Part shown: positions 50,466 to 59,776 of the stretch, piece by piece
Layout: every line of letters begins with the position of its first letter
Position numbering within the stretch: position 1 is the stretch's first letter
Assembly (NCBI GenBank): GCA_937886325.1
Contig: CALABV010000051.1
Coordinates: forward strand, 17,634-81,633
Reading direction: 5' to 3'
Origin: an uncultured Geobacter sp.
Lineage (GTDB): Bacteria; Desulfobacterota; Desulfuromonadia; Geobacterales; Geobacteraceae
Length of the DNA: 64,000 bases
The notes under the pieces: generated by a model
The model's database searches: none
What the model saw: only the letters and a program-made list of their open reading frames with translations
Told to the model about the DNA's origin: nothing
Position numbers and translations under genes: made by a program

Positions 50466-52022
50466 ATGACTGTAAAGGATCTTTCAGCGTATGTGGAACA
50501 GGCTCACAAAATGTGCGGAAAAAGGGCCAAGTCCACCATTCTCGACATGCTGGAAAAATCGAGGATATCCATACCTGACGTCCAGGTTTTTTTTGAAAGA
50601 CCAGAGCAGAACATGGGACCCTTCAACAGCCTTCCGCTTTCAATGAGGAATTCTTTCCGGGAATCAGCTCTTTTCCATCTACAGGAACAATACTGTCTGA
50701 CGTCTCGTATTCTTGCCTGGCTATCGTACGGACCAATGTTCATATTCGGCGTCACGCTCGTGCGATGTGGAAAATATCTGAGGAACATTTACGGATGGAA
50801 TCGATCGCGGCACATCATGTGTCTGACCGGCAAGTTCATTAGCTTTTCCGGGAAATGCCTTATTCGCGGTATGCAATACACTGCTGAAGCGATACTGCAT
50901 ACATTACGCTTTACCAGACTCTATGCCATGCCGCCACTGTTTGCTCTGTGGCGGTTTGCCGATGTTGATGCTGACAGACTGCTTTATCATTACATTACCG
51001 GGATCCCCAGCGATCCGAGGATTACCCCCGTTTTCAAGACAACGTCTTCTCATGTTGAGGGGTGCGGATTGATAGGTATCGATTTGCTCCCCTCAGACGG
51101 TAAACTGTATTTCCTGGAAAGCAACTGGAACCCAGCCCTGCGAGATATACGATTGGACTTGTACCCCGATGGAGACCCGGTCTGCGGTCACCTTTTGGAT
51201 TATGCGGCACAACGCAGTTTCCGGAAGATAATCTTCCACCCCTACAATTTCCTCATGTGTTTCGAAGAGCGGTCCGAACGTGCATGGCATAAGCTTGCGA
51301 AAGAGCGGGGTATTGCACTTGAGATAATTGATGATCCCTTGTTCAGTTCCCCTTTCCCGCGTAAGAGCCATTTCTTCGTCGACCCGGTGGGATATGAAGA
51401 TACTCTTTTTGTAACAGGCAGATATTTCAAGTCAAATCCCCTCACGAGACTGGTAGCGCAAAAAGGGTTCCTTGAGGAAATCATACGGGAAAAAAAAGAT
51501 TCCAGTGATACCGGAAATGCCGTGTCCGTACCGAAATCAGTCGTCTCTGATGCCGATATCCCTGCCGTTTCGGATGAATCTCTCTATCCAAACCTGATAG
51601 TAAAAGATGTATGTACCGATTGTGCGAAAGGAATCAGACTTTTCAAGACCAGGGAACTACCCCCTGGCGTAAACACTTGGCCTTTCAAGGCATACGAGTA
51701 TGTAAGAACCGATACCGTTCGATGCGGACAGAATGATACCGGTGACGAGCATGTCAGGATCTTCAGGTCTCACCTTCTCATCACCCCTCTTGGTCCAGTG
51801 TATCTGGGCGCGCACGCCGTTGTAGCACGGACATCGATTCCGAAGACTCTCGAATACGGCGAAGTGGAAGACATATCTCCCTATATTGCGAATTTCTCCG
51901 CGGGTGCACGTTATGAAAGGGTTTCCAAAGACGAAGATAACGCTTGCAGAAGCACTACCATTGCAATTGGCCGGATAGTTGACGGATTTCTTAGAACAAA
52001 GATGAATATCGAATGCACATGA
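50466..52022 (+). CDS. Large protein with a possible ATP-grasp-like segment, function unknown
   Basis: 518 residues from the ATG at 50466 (a GTG at 50460 is the alternative). The first 150 residues are helical (IPDVQVFFERPEQNMGPFNS). Residues about 195-225 contain HVEGCGLIGIDLLPSDG followed by FLESNWNPALR, which looks like the final metal-binding strand of ATP-grasp enzymes (acidic-x-N-x-NP). The C-terminal third is separate (NLIVKDVCTDCAKGIRLF, a CxxC, and SHLLITPLGPVYLGAHAVVAR). Genes for a clear ATP-grasp enzyme and a GNAT follow within six bases, so they are probably one functional unit. I cannot name its reaction. Confidence 0.6.
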   Translation: MTVKDLSAYVEQAHKMCGKRAKSTILDMLEKSRISIPDVQVFFERPEQNMGPFNSLPLSMRNSFRESALFHLQEQYCLTSRILAWLSYGPMFIFGVTLVRCGKYLRNIYGWNRSRHIMCLTGKFISFSGKCLIRGMQYTAEAILHTLRFTRLYAMPPLFALWRFADVDADRLLYHYITGIPSDPRITPVFKTTSSHVEGCGLIGIDLLPSDGKLYFLESNWNPALRDIRLDLYPDGDPVCGHLLDYAAQRSFRKIIFHPYNFLMCFEERSERAWHKLAKERGIALEIIDDPLFSSPFPRKSHFFVDPVGYEDTLFVTGRYFKSNPLTRLVAQKGFLEEIIREKKDSSDTGNAVSVPKSVVSDADIPAVSDESLYPNLIVKDVCTDCAKGIRLFKTRELPPGVNTWPFKAYEYVRTDTVRCGQNDTGDEHVRIFRSHLLITPLGPVYLGAHAVVARTSIPKTLEYGEVEDISPYIANFSAGARYERVSKDEDNACRSTTIAIGRIVDGFLRTKMNIECT

Positions 52023-52042
52023 ACTGAATGTGGGAGTGCGGA

Positions 52043-53131
52043 ATGATCTTCTCTTCTCTGATTAACAAGCTTTTGCTCAGAGCCAGAAAAATAGGGAAAA
52101 ATGAGATAAATGTGTATTCTCTTGAGAATTCCTTCTACGCATTTGAAGCGAAGAAGATGGGAATGCGTTCACAACTGCTGGCAGGGGATATCCTGCAGGT
52201 GCAAAACGGTTGCCAGTCATTCAATATCTGGCATTGCGGTACTGATTTTGACGGCTGGGGCTCTCTCAAACTGGCCGGCGACAAGTCGCATTGCTATGCA
52301 CGGTTGAGACAAGAAGGCATCCCCATCCCCACCCATGCCGTCCTCAAGTCGGGTGATTACCATGGAGTAATGAAATTCAGGCAATCAATCAACAACTCCC
52401 CCGTCGTCATCAAGCCGGCAAGAGAGACCGGCGACGGCGACGGTGTGTGCATCAAGCCCGAAGGCCACCTCGAGACACTGTTCGCAGTGTTTTTTGCAGG
52501 GTCATTCGGCAGACAGATTATTGTGGAAGAATTCCGCGAAGGAGAGAACTACCGCCTTCTCTATTGCAGGGGAAAGTTCCTCGCCGCCAGTTCCCGAAAT
52601 CCCGCGACCGTCGAGGGAGATGGAGTGCATACGATTCGCCGGCTGATTGAAAGAATGAACCAGGGGAGACGGAAAGTCGGTGACATTGTTGCCTATTGTC
52701 CGGAAACTCGACCGATATTGTACAAGGTTCCCCTTACAAGGGAAACCGCGAGGTCTTTGGCGAAACAGCGTTATTCCCTTGATTCGATTCCTCCGCGTGG
52801 CACCATTGTTCGCCTGCAGGATATCTGTCACTGGTTGCGCGGCGGGCACTACCGTGATGTCAGCGATGTCATTTCTCCCGAAATCATCGAAATGGGAAGG
52901 AGAGCAGCTCATGCCGTCGGCATTCATTTGGCCGGAGTGGATGTGATTGCGGAGAGCATTACGCATCCCTTCAGTAATCGCTTTGTCATCAACGAAGTCA
53001 ACACCACGCCCGGTATTCTTATTCATTATGAAATTATAAACCCGTCATGCAGACGACCGGTCGCGAAAAAACTGCTGGAAAGCTTCATGTACGGATCCGA
53101 CTACTCCGCAGGCGGAGGGTTCCAGTCATGA
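52043..53131 (+). CDS. ATP-grasp ligase, cyanophycin-synthetase-like
   Basis: 362 residues. ATP-grasp core: DKSHCYARLRQEGIPIPTH, the ATP-binding lysine in VVIKPARETGDGDGV, FGRQIIVEEFREGENYRLL, then SSRNPATVEGDGVHTIRRLI, GIHLAGVDVIAES and the metal-binding INEVNTTPG. That order is the one seen in the central domain of cyanophycin synthetase and related carboxylate-amine ligases. I chose ATG 52043 over 52028 because GGGAG is better placed for it. Overlaps the next GNAT gene as ATGA. Substrate unknown; it probably forms an amide with an amino acid. Confidence 0.85.
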   Translation: MIFSSLINKLLLRARKIGKNEINVYSLENSFYAFEAKKMGMRSQLLAGDILQVQNGCQSFNIWHCGTDFDGWGSLKLAGDKSHCYARLRQEGIPIPTHAVLKSGDYHGVMKFRQSINNSPVVIKPARETGDGDGVCIKPEGHLETLFAVFFAGSFGRQIIVEEFREGENYRLLYCRGKFLAASSRNPATVEGDGVHTIRRLIERMNQGRRKVGDIVAYCPETRPILYKVPLTRETARSLAKQRYSLDSIPPRGTIVRLQDICHWLRGGHYRDVSDVISPEIIEMGRRAAHAVGIHLAGVDVIAESITHPFSNRFVINEVNTTPGILIHYEIINPSCRRPVAKKLLESFMYGSDYSAGGGFQS

Positions 53132-53817
53132 CAATTCCGATTTACGGGAGAGTACGCTGGCTCCTCTCGTCCATTTTTTCATGCAGAGTCGTGCTGATAC
53201 ATTCACTCTCGTGCAGAAACGAAATGCCGGCAAGCGACGCGGAAGGCAGCTACCGTTTTTCAAAGCTGACGGAATCTGATATTCCTGATCTCATGCATTT
53301 CCACGACACCTTCATCACGAAATGGAACAACATCTTTTCGCGGGACGATGTTTCCGCAAGATTGCGAAAAGGCCACCGGTGTTATCTTGCTCGGAAGAAC
53401 GGCGAAATTGTTGGGTGTTACTGGGTTGCATTCGATTCAGTGTACTCGCCTGACCTGAGATGCATCTTTGTTCTGAGCGAAGGATGCTTCGCAGACTATA
53501 ATTTATTCGCCCGACCAGACTGCCGTGGAGAGGGAATCACGCAAATACTCCGAGGAAAGGCCTTCACGGAACTGCGTCAGGAAGGCTATGAAACTTGCTA
53601 TGATTACCTGAGTTCCAGAAACACGCCTATCATCAAATGCAACAAAAAGTCCGGAGCCGTCACTGTCGGAAAAATCTATTACGGCTACCTTTTCGGCTGT
53701 TACTATCTTTTGTCTGTCATCCCCAGGAAAGAAGGTATCAGGGTCGGCCGCGTTGAAGATTGTTTTTTTCGCTGGCGTAAGTTATTGAAGAAGCGATGCA
53801 GAGGTAGTCATACTTAA
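53128..53817 (+). CDS. GNAT-family acetyltransferase
   Basis: 229 residues. Start by ATGA overlap with the ATP-grasp gene and GGCGGAGGG upstream. After a basic N-terminal segment (GRVRWLLSSIFSCRVVLIHSL), the GNAT fold is visible: YRFSKLTESDIPDLMHF, YLARKNGEIVGCYWVAFD, and the acyl-CoA-binding RPDCRGEGITQILRGKAF (about 155-172). The tight coupling to an ATP-grasp ligase is notable; the pattern recurs about 2 kb downstream. Confidence 0.82.
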   Translation: MTIPIYGRVRWLLSSIFSCRVVLIHSLSCRNEMPASDAEGSYRFSKLTESDIPDLMHFHDTFITKWNNIFSRDDVSARLRKGHRCYLARKNGEIVGCYWVAFDSVYSPDLRCIFVLSEGCFADYNLFARPDCRGEGITQILRGKAFTELRQEGYETCYDYLSSRNTPIIKCNKKSGAVTVGKIYYGYLFGCYYLLSVIPRKEGIRVGRVEDCFFRWRKLLKKRCRGSHT

Positions 53818-53906
53818 AAGTCTCCCTTGTAAAGTATATTTCCATTTCACCTTACTTCATGTAAAATTTATATCTTGTTATTCTACACATCTGATCGGAT
53901 GTAGTG

Positions 53907-55061
53907 ATGAACACGATAACATTCATTAACAACTTAAGATTTACTGTATTGTTCAATATCAAACATCTCATAGCAGGTATTTACCATCTACTAATAATTT
54001 ATTTTTGTAAAGATAAACATTCATTCAATTTATGGAAAAACATATTTCATTTTTGCACTATAAATATTGTAAACGGAATCACCATAAAAGAATATCTTGA
54101 ATTTAACATGACATCGTCTCAAATGGATCTTAATACCAAATTCAATTATCTGACTAGAAACAGGCAGTTGCAGTATTATCATTCAACACACAATAATTAC
54201 TTTGACGTATTATTAAATAATAAACTAATATTCAAAGATCTTTGCATTTCCTACAATTTTCCTGTTCCCAATTTATTATCTTCATTTGCTGTAACAAATA
54301 ACAACATATCTGATTTGGTTATCAGCCTGAAAGACATATTTAATTCCATCACCATTTTTCCTATAATAATAAAACCAGTATACGGACTATGCGGTAAAGG
54401 GATATTTAAGGTAGACTCATACGACAATAATTGTAACAGCATTCATATATCAGGTTTCAGAAAAAACCTTTCAGACTTTGCTCAATATCTTTTAGAACTA
54501 GATTTCAGAGAATATATTATAGAAGATTTCATAAAACAACATGAAGTATTGCAACTCATATTTAGCAATGCTGCCAACACAGTTAGAGTTCAGACATTCA
54601 ACTACAACAATAATATTATTATTGCAGGAGCGCTTTTAAAGTATGGAACTGGAGATACATGTGTCGACAATATAGGGAAAAATCAACTATACTCGATAAT
54701 AAACACAGAAAAAGGAATCACCACGAAAACTCTCAAGATTAATGGGAATACTATCAGCGATACCTTGCGGGATGATTATATTGAATATTTGGATGTTCAT
54801 CCCGACTCAAATAGATGGGTGACAGGCATCCACATACCCCATTGGGCAGATGTCTTAGCTCTAACATATTCTATTTCTAATAAATTCAACATGTTCACGT
54901 CAATTGGATGGGATATTGCTATCGGAAAACATGGGCCCATTGTTTTAGAGGGAAACGCCGATTGGACCGCAAAATATCAGCAAATTGCAGGTGGTGGCAT
55001 TTATAAAGGTGCAATAAAAAAAATAATCGATGAATCAATCCATCGCAGATCCACAGTTTAA
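53907..55061 (+). CDS. Sugar-transfer-associated ATP-grasp protein, very AT-rich gene
   Basis: 384 residues. ATP-grasp_ST-type signals: KLIFKDLCISYNFPVPNLL, IIIKPVYGLCGKGIF (ATP-binding Lys and Gly-rich loop), ANTVRVQTFN, GKNQLYSIIN and near the C-terminus FTSIGWDIAIGKHGPIVLEGN (metal-binding Glu-x-N). Such proteins accompany sugar-transfer genes. The gene is strongly AT-rich with A/T third positions, in sharp contrast to both flanks, so it was probably acquired separately. ATG 53907 is preceded by a GTG at 53904 in the same frame. Confidence 0.8.
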   Translation: MNTITFINNLRFTVLFNIKHLIAGIYHLLIIYFCKDKHSFNLWKNIFHFCTINIVNGITIKEYLEFNMTSSQMDLNTKFNYLTRNRQLQYYHSTHNNYFDVLLNNKLIFKDLCISYNFPVPNLLSSFAVTNNNISDLVISLKDIFNSITIFPIIIKPVYGLCGKGIFKVDSYDNNCNSIHISGFRKNLSDFAQYLLELDFREYIIEDFIKQHEVLQLIFSNAANTVRVQTFNYNNNIIIAGALLKYGTGDTCVDNIGKNQLYSIINTEKGITTKTLKINGNTISDTLRDDYIEYLDVHPDSNRWVTGIHIPHWADVLALTYSISNKFNMFTSIGWDIAIGKHGPIVLEGNADWTAKYQQIAGGGIYKGAIKKIIDESIHRRSTV

Positions 55062-55229
55062 TCTCTATCAAAGATCGATTTCACATGAGTATTCTACACT
55101 GTTGATGCTGAGTATATAAGGTGCAGACGATATTCCGTAAGATATGCCGTCACCTGATTGCGCCTACCGATGACACGGTATCTTGCCGGAAGGGGTAATT
55201 TCACCATAAACGAGGTAAACTGCCTGCTT

Positions 55230-55832
55230 ATGAAACATTTTATCCGAAACACAATTTTTCACTACTCTTCAATGATTACCGTTGCATATGATCTCGAACG
55301 GTTTCCCCCGGGAAAGCAGGTGGCATGCAATGAAATAGACGGGGGAAGATTTATCGCCAGGCAGATACATATGCTTGACCCCGTCATGGAAAACGAACTT
55401 GAAAAGGCTGTTGCCCGGATGGACTTTTCTCCGCCATTCACACTCGAGGAAGCACGGAAGAGATTGGCGGGTGGGCACTATTTTTCTGTCGTGGAAAATG
55501 AGAATCAAATCATCGGCTGGAGCTGGGCAGGTGTCGGAAAGGTTTTCTTTGGAGAGTTCAATTGCATGGTTGAACTGAAGCAAAGGCATGCCTTCTCTTT
55601 CAACACGTATATTGACAAGGAGTTCAGGGGCAAAGGACTGAACCAGCTTGTTTTGAACCAGCAGTTGCTCTGCCTCAAAAAAGATGGTTTCAAAAAAGTG
55701 TGGGCCTTGATTCATGTTTATAACAAGGCATCATTAAGGTCATATCTGAAAAATGGCTGGCTGGAAATTGGTCGATACAGATTTCTCAGAATATGCTTTC
55801 TTGATTTCAAGTTCCCACCGGAAGGAATCTAG
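55230..55832 (+). CDS. GNAT-family acetyltransferase, second of a pair
   Basis: 200 residues from the ATG at 55230, chosen by analogy with the paralog at 53128, whose N-terminus (IFSCRVVLIHSL) parallels IFHYSSMITVAYDL here; an ATG at 55170 would add 20 residues. The fold shows YFSVVENENQIIGWSWAGV and the acyl-CoA loop DKEFRGKGLNQLVLNQQLL, with YNKASLRSYLKNGWLEIGRY at the end. DNA composition returns to the locus average here after the AT-rich neighbour. Confidence 0.75.
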   Translation: MKHFIRNTIFHYSSMITVAYDLERFPPGKQVACNEIDGGRFIARQIHMLDPVMENELEKAVARMDFSPPFTLEEARKRLAGGHYFSVVENENQIIGWSWAGVGKVFFGEFNCMVELKQRHAFSFNTYIDKEFRGKGLNQLVLNQQLLCLKKDGFKKVWALIHVYNKASLRSYLKNGWLEIGRYRFLRICFLDFKFPPEGI

Positions 55833-55838
55833 ATTTCC

Positions 55839-57008
55839 ATGGCACAGTATGAGCATCATCATTTTGTCTGTCTTGGAGGCAACGAAAACACACTGGCAGT
55901 GGCACGATATGCCCACAGATGCGGATCGGGCGCAATGTATTTCGATGTTACAAAAACGTCAGCCGCATTTTCCCGGTATGTGGAATATATGCCGTTGATG
56001 TCTTCCACCGGAACAGAAATCCTCTCACGTCTCACGATAACGAGAAAGCGATTACAAGAAAAGACTCCCCTGATATTCTTCAACAGTGACCCGTTTGTGC
56101 GCTTTGCCTTGAATTTTCGGCAAGATCTTGAAAAGGAATTTACATTCCTCATCCCGTCGCGGAAAATCATCGAATGCGCCCTCGACAAGAAACGAATGCC
56201 GGAGATATTTCCTCATCATCTGCTGCCTGAGGAATATCCGATAGAGAGCAGTAAGGACCTTGACAGGCTTCCCCTTCCCGTTATTGTGAAACCTCGTGAC
56301 ACATCTTTCGGGCTGCCGTTCAAGACGAAAGTTCTTGAGTCGCGGCAGCAGATTGAAGACTTCGCGGAACGCTTCGGGGAGGAACTCGACGGGTTTCTCT
56401 TCCAGGAAATTGTAACCAGAAGACCCGGCAGATTGGTTTCAATCTTTTTTTATCGTCGTCCAGACGGGCGATTGCACACCATTGCTATCGAGCGCGAGCG
56501 TATGAATCCCTTCTGGGGCGGGGTTGGATGCTTGATCAAGAAAACGGAATTTCTCCATGACCGGCTGCTTGCGGAAGCATTGAAGGAAGCAGACTATGAA
56601 GGGCTCGGAGAAGTGGATGTTTTTGAAACCGAGAACAGCATGATTATGTTTGACCTGAATGTCAGACTTCCGGGATGGGCGTTCTTCGCCGAAATCTGCG
56701 GCGTCGACCTGCTGGGAATGTATCTTGATGACATGTCCAAGGGGTCCCTTCGTGCTTTTCATCCTCGCACGCCGTGCCGTAAATCCGTCATAAAGGCAGT
56801 CGATTTACTGAATGACACAGAAGCGGTATTTCATCCCCGCAACGGACTTATTGCCAATGGAAAGCTGACTGTCGGCCAGTACCTGAAATCACTGAAGGGG
56901 GTACGTGGTGCCTATCTCATTGATTCGCGCGACATGGGACCGTTTCTTCACAAATTCTACGACGAACTGCGTACGTTCCTGCGCAAGAGACTGAAGATCG
57001 ACGGATAG
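55839..57008 (+). CDS. ATP-grasp family ligase
   Basis: 389 residues, starting six bases after the GNAT gene. The N-terminal Rossmann-like part (FVCLGGNENTLAVARYA) is typical of carbamoyl-phosphate-synthase-like ATP-grasp proteins. ATP-binding segment PLPVIVKPRDTSFGLPFKTK, FLFQEIVTRRPGRL, and the metal site FDLNVRLPGWAFFAE, where the usual Glu-x-N-x-R reads Asp-x-N-x-R. C-terminal LTVGQYLKSLKGVRG is a recurring segment in related proteins. Substrate unknown. Confidence 0.8.
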   Translation: MAQYEHHHFVCLGGNENTLAVARYAHRCGSGAMYFDVTKTSAAFSRYVEYMPLMSSTGTEILSRLTITRKRLQEKTPLIFFNSDPFVRFALNFRQDLEKEFTFLIPSRKIIECALDKKRMPEIFPHHLLPEEYPIESSKDLDRLPLPVIVKPRDTSFGLPFKTKVLESRQQIEDFAERFGEELDGFLFQEIVTRRPGRLVSIFFYRRPDGRLHTIAIERERMNPFWGGVGCLIKKTEFLHDRLLAEALKEADYEGLGEVDVFETENSMIMFDLNVRLPGWAFFAEICGVDLLGMYLDDMSKGSLRAFHPRTPCRKSVIKAVDLLNDTEAVFHPRNGLIANGKLTVGQYLKSLKGVRGAYLIDSRDMGPFLHKFYDELRTFLRKRLKIDG

Positions 57009-57053
57009 CGATCTTTTCCCGCTGCTACCATTAACGTTTTCGGAGATAATGAT

Positions 57054-57917
57054 TTGGCTCACACCGCAAACGATAGAACGAGCAGTAAAAATACTGCTTC
57101 TGCTCTGTTAGTATCAATCCTCTCAGTATCAGGCTTCCTATACGTTTACTATGACACCTTCATCTGGCTCTACGAACGGTACACGAACCCCGACTCCCAC
57201 TATTCCCACGGATTCCTGATCCCGCTCGTCAGCGGCTGGCTGATCTGGCGGAAACGTGATGAACTGCGCGGCATGACGCCTTCGGGATGGGGAACCGGCT
57301 TGATCCTCATGGTTCTAGCTCTCCTGCTCCATGTGGGAAGCGTGTGGACCCATGTGTTCTTCACCTCCGGTTTCTCCATCATGCTCTTCATCATCGGCGC
57401 CTGCATCTATCTCTTGGGCCCGGCAATCACAAAAAAAATCGCCTTTCCTCTCGGGTTTCTCGCCTTCATGTTCCCCCTTCCCATGGGGGTCATCTCGGCG
57501 TTTTCGTTTCCCCTGAAGATTCTGGTCGCCGACCTCGGGGCGCTTGCCATGAAGGCCCTTGGAGTCTCCCTGTACCGGGAGGGGGCCATCATCAGCCTGA
57601 CGAACGCCAGTCTCTCCGTCGGAGATCCATGCAGCGGCATCCGTTCACTGATCTCCCTCCTGGCCCTCGGCGCCCTGATTGCCCATATGTCAAGTATGTC
57701 GACACCTCGAAAGATCGCGCTTTTTTTCATGGCGATTCCCATCGCCATCTTCACCAACGTGCTGAGGGTATGCGCCCTGATCCTGGTTGCGGACCGCTTC
57801 GGCAGCATGTGGGCGTCGCCGGAACACTGGTTTCATACCGCATCCGGCATGGGGGTGTTCGTCGTGAGCATGATCCTGCTGTTTCTCACCATGAAGGTTC
57901 TGGAAGGTCGCCGATGA
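57054..57917 (+). CDS. xrtA: Exosortase A (XrtA/EpsH)
   Basis: 287-residue polytopic inner-membrane transpeptidase that recognises PEP-CTERM sorting tails. Catalytic triad residues are visible as Cys193 in GDPCSGIRSL, Arg238 in NVLRV and His261 in FHTASGMGVF; SHGFLIPLVSGWLIWRKR near the N-terminus is the usual start motif. The best start is TTG at 57054 with GGAG (57042-57045) eight bases upstream; the ATG at 57049 is out of frame. Its stop overlaps the epsI start (ATGA). This gene defines the locus as an exosortase A system. Confidence 0.94.
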   Translation: MAHTANDRTSSKNTASALLVSILSVSGFLYVYYDTFIWLYERYTNPDSHYSHGFLIPLVSGWLIWRKRDELRGMTPSGWGTGLILMVLALLLHVGSVWTHVFFTSGFSIMLFIIGACIYLLGPAITKKIAFPLGFLAFMFPLPMGVISAFSFPLKILVADLGALAMKALGVSLYREGAIISLTNASLSVGDPCSGIRSLISLLALGALIAHMSSMSTPRKIALFFMAIPIAIFTNVLRVCALILVADRFGSMWASPEHWFHTASGMGVFVVSMILLFLTMKVLEGRR

Positions 57918-58534
57918 AAAAAAAGGTCCTCGTCGTATTTCTGCTGCTGCTGGTGACATCGGGGTTCGTGTACATGGACGCCCGTCTTTCGAGCGGAACC
58001 GTCACCCTTGACCCTTCACGCCTGCCACTGGCGCTCGAAGGGTGGCGCGGAACGGAATTCCCCGTGGACGCGCGTGTCAAAGAGATCCTGGATACGGAGT
58101 ACATCCTGAGCCGCGATTACATGAACCGGGCCGGGCAACACGTATCCCTGTCCCTCGTCTATTACCCGGACAACAAGATCGGGTTCCACAACCCCGAATC
58201 CTGCAACACCGGCGTCGGCATGAAGGTTCTGGGACGGTCCATGGCGCCCCTCGGCATCGGCGGGAACCGGACAATAGAGGTCAACAAGCTGCTCCTGGGC
58301 AGCTCGGAACCGGTCAAGGCCCTCTACTACTTCTACGTCACCGGCGCCGCCATGACCGGCAACTATCCCCGCTTCCGGTGGGAGATGATGCGGCAACAAA
58401 TGGCCTTCAGACGGCCCAGCGGCGCACAGGTGCAGATTCACGTTCGCATACCCGACGGCAAGGATACCACCTATCCGCTGATGGAGGATTTCGCCCGTGC
58501 CCTGACTCCTGCTTTGATGCAATTTTTCCGGTGA
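57914..58534 (+). CDS. epsI: EpsI-family exosortase-associated protein (DUF3485)
   Basis: 206 residues: an N-terminal membrane anchor or signal (KVLVVFLLLLVTSGFVYMDA) and the EpsI domain with LPLALEGWRGTEFPVD, VYYPDNKIGFHNPESC (the conserved HNPExC) and YYFYVTGAAMTGNY. EpsI is encoded next to or fused with exosortases and is needed for exopolysaccharide production; mechanism not established. Overlaps xrtA by four bases and the next glycosyltransferase by four (GTGA). Confidence 0.93.
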   Translation: MKKKVLVVFLLLLVTSGFVYMDARLSSGTVTLDPSRLPLALEGWRGTEFPVDARVKEILDTEYILSRDYMNRAGQHVSLSLVYYPDNKIGFHNPESCNTGVGMKVLGRSMAPLGIGGNRTIEVNKLLLGSSEPVKALYYFYVTGAAMTGNYPRFRWEMMRQQMAFRRPSGAQVQIHVRIPDGKDTTYPLMEDFARALTPALMQFFR

Positions 58535-59685
58535 GCGGACCGATCTCGAAACGCGAATCCGTTCCTCTCAGGGTCCTGCATCTCATAAGCAGCGCGGGAT
58601 TCCTCGGGGCGGAAAACGTCGTGCTCGAACTGGCGACGCAGTTCCGCGAAGCTGGGCTGCATGTCTCCATCGTCGTGCTCGTCGCCGAGCGCAACCCCAA
58701 CGGCGACCTGGCGGAAGCTGCCCGGAAACGCGAAATCCCGGTATCGGTCTTTCCCTGTGCCGGACGCCTGGACGCGAGGGTAATCGGCACTATCAGGGAA
58801 ATGATCCGGAGAGAAAGGGTCGACGTCCTCCATTCGCACAATTACAAGAGCAACTTCTATGCATGGCGGGCCCTGCGCGGCACGACGTGTGCCTGGGTGA
58901 TCACCAACCACGGCAGGCGGTCCGGATTCAGGCTGTTGCTTTACAATCTGGCCGACGCCTATGTGACAAGACATGCCGACAGTGTTATTGCTGTTTCGGA
59001 CCGCATTGCCCGTACATTGCGAGTCTCCGGTGTGCCGGCAGACAAAATCCGGGTCATTGACAATGGAATTGATACTGAACGATTCGCGAAGCAACGACCG
59101 TCTCAGGGTGTCAGGTGTTCGCTGAGAGTTCCGGCTCATGAGTTTGTCATCGGCACAATCGGCGCTCTCACCAAAGAAAAGGGGCACACCTTTCTCCTTC
59201 GTGCCGCTCCGGCCGTTTTGGAAAGATTCCCTTCAGTAAAATTTCTCATTGTCGGCGACGGGCCGAAGCTGCCGGCCCTTCAAGAGGAAGCGAGCAGACT
59301 CGGCATCTCGCAGTGTATCGTGTTTGCGGGCAGACGAGCGGATATTCCGGAGGTGCTCGGCCTCATGGACATTTTCATACTTCCTTCCTTGCGTGAAGGG
59401 CTCCCCATGGCCCTCCTGGAGGCGCAGGCAGCTCGGGTACCGGTTATTGCATCCGGTGTTGGCGCCATTCCAAAGGTAATTCAGAACGGAATATCGGGTA
59501 CTATCGTTCCGCCAGGCGATCCGAATCGGATGGCGGATGCAATAAAACGGGTACTGTCTGATTATTGTACGTACATCAAGATGGCGGATTATGGCCGGCG
59601 AAGAGTGGAGGAATACTTCTCATCAAGGAGTATGGCGGGAAAATACGTAAACATTTACAGGAAGTTGATGGCGGCCCCTGAATAA
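58531..59685 (+). CDS. Family 4 glycosyltransferase
   Basis: 384 residues from a GTG overlapping the epsI stop. N-terminal VLHLISSAGFLGAENVVLEL, inter-domain VIDNGIDTERFAK, IGTIGALTKEKGHTFLLRA, VGDGPKLPALQEEA and EX7E motif SLREGLPMALLEAQAARVPV, all typical GT4 landmarks. Coupling to exosortase genes is the usual XrtA arrangement. Donor and acceptor sugars unknown. Confidence 0.92.
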   Translation: MSGPISKRESVPLRVLHLISSAGFLGAENVVLELATQFREAGLHVSIVVLVAERNPNGDLAEAARKREIPVSVFPCAGRLDARVIGTIREMIRRERVDVLHSHNYKSNFYAWRALRGTTCAWVITNHGRRSGFRLLLYNLADAYVTRHADSVIAVSDRIARTLRVSGVPADKIRVIDNGIDTERFAKQRPSQGVRCSLRVPAHEFVIGTIGALTKEKGHTFLLRAAPAVLERFPSVKFLIVGDGPKLPALQEEASRLGISQCIVFAGRRADIPEVLGLMDIFILPSLREGLPMALLEAQAARVPVIASGVGAIPKVIQNGISGTIVPPGDPNRMADAIKRVLSDYCTYIKMADYGRRRVEEYFSSRSMAGKYVNIYRKLMAAPE

Positions 59686-59776
59686 TCGCCGCTCACTACA
59701 TTCATCAGACACGTTCTTTCATACCCCTCCGCATTCATCATGCTGAAATTAACCCTTAGTATCCTGGAGAATTCCC

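Noticed and set aside
57049..57051. ATG as start of exosortase A
   Set aside because: That frame hits a stop after about 20 codons; the exosortase frame starts at TTG 57054.
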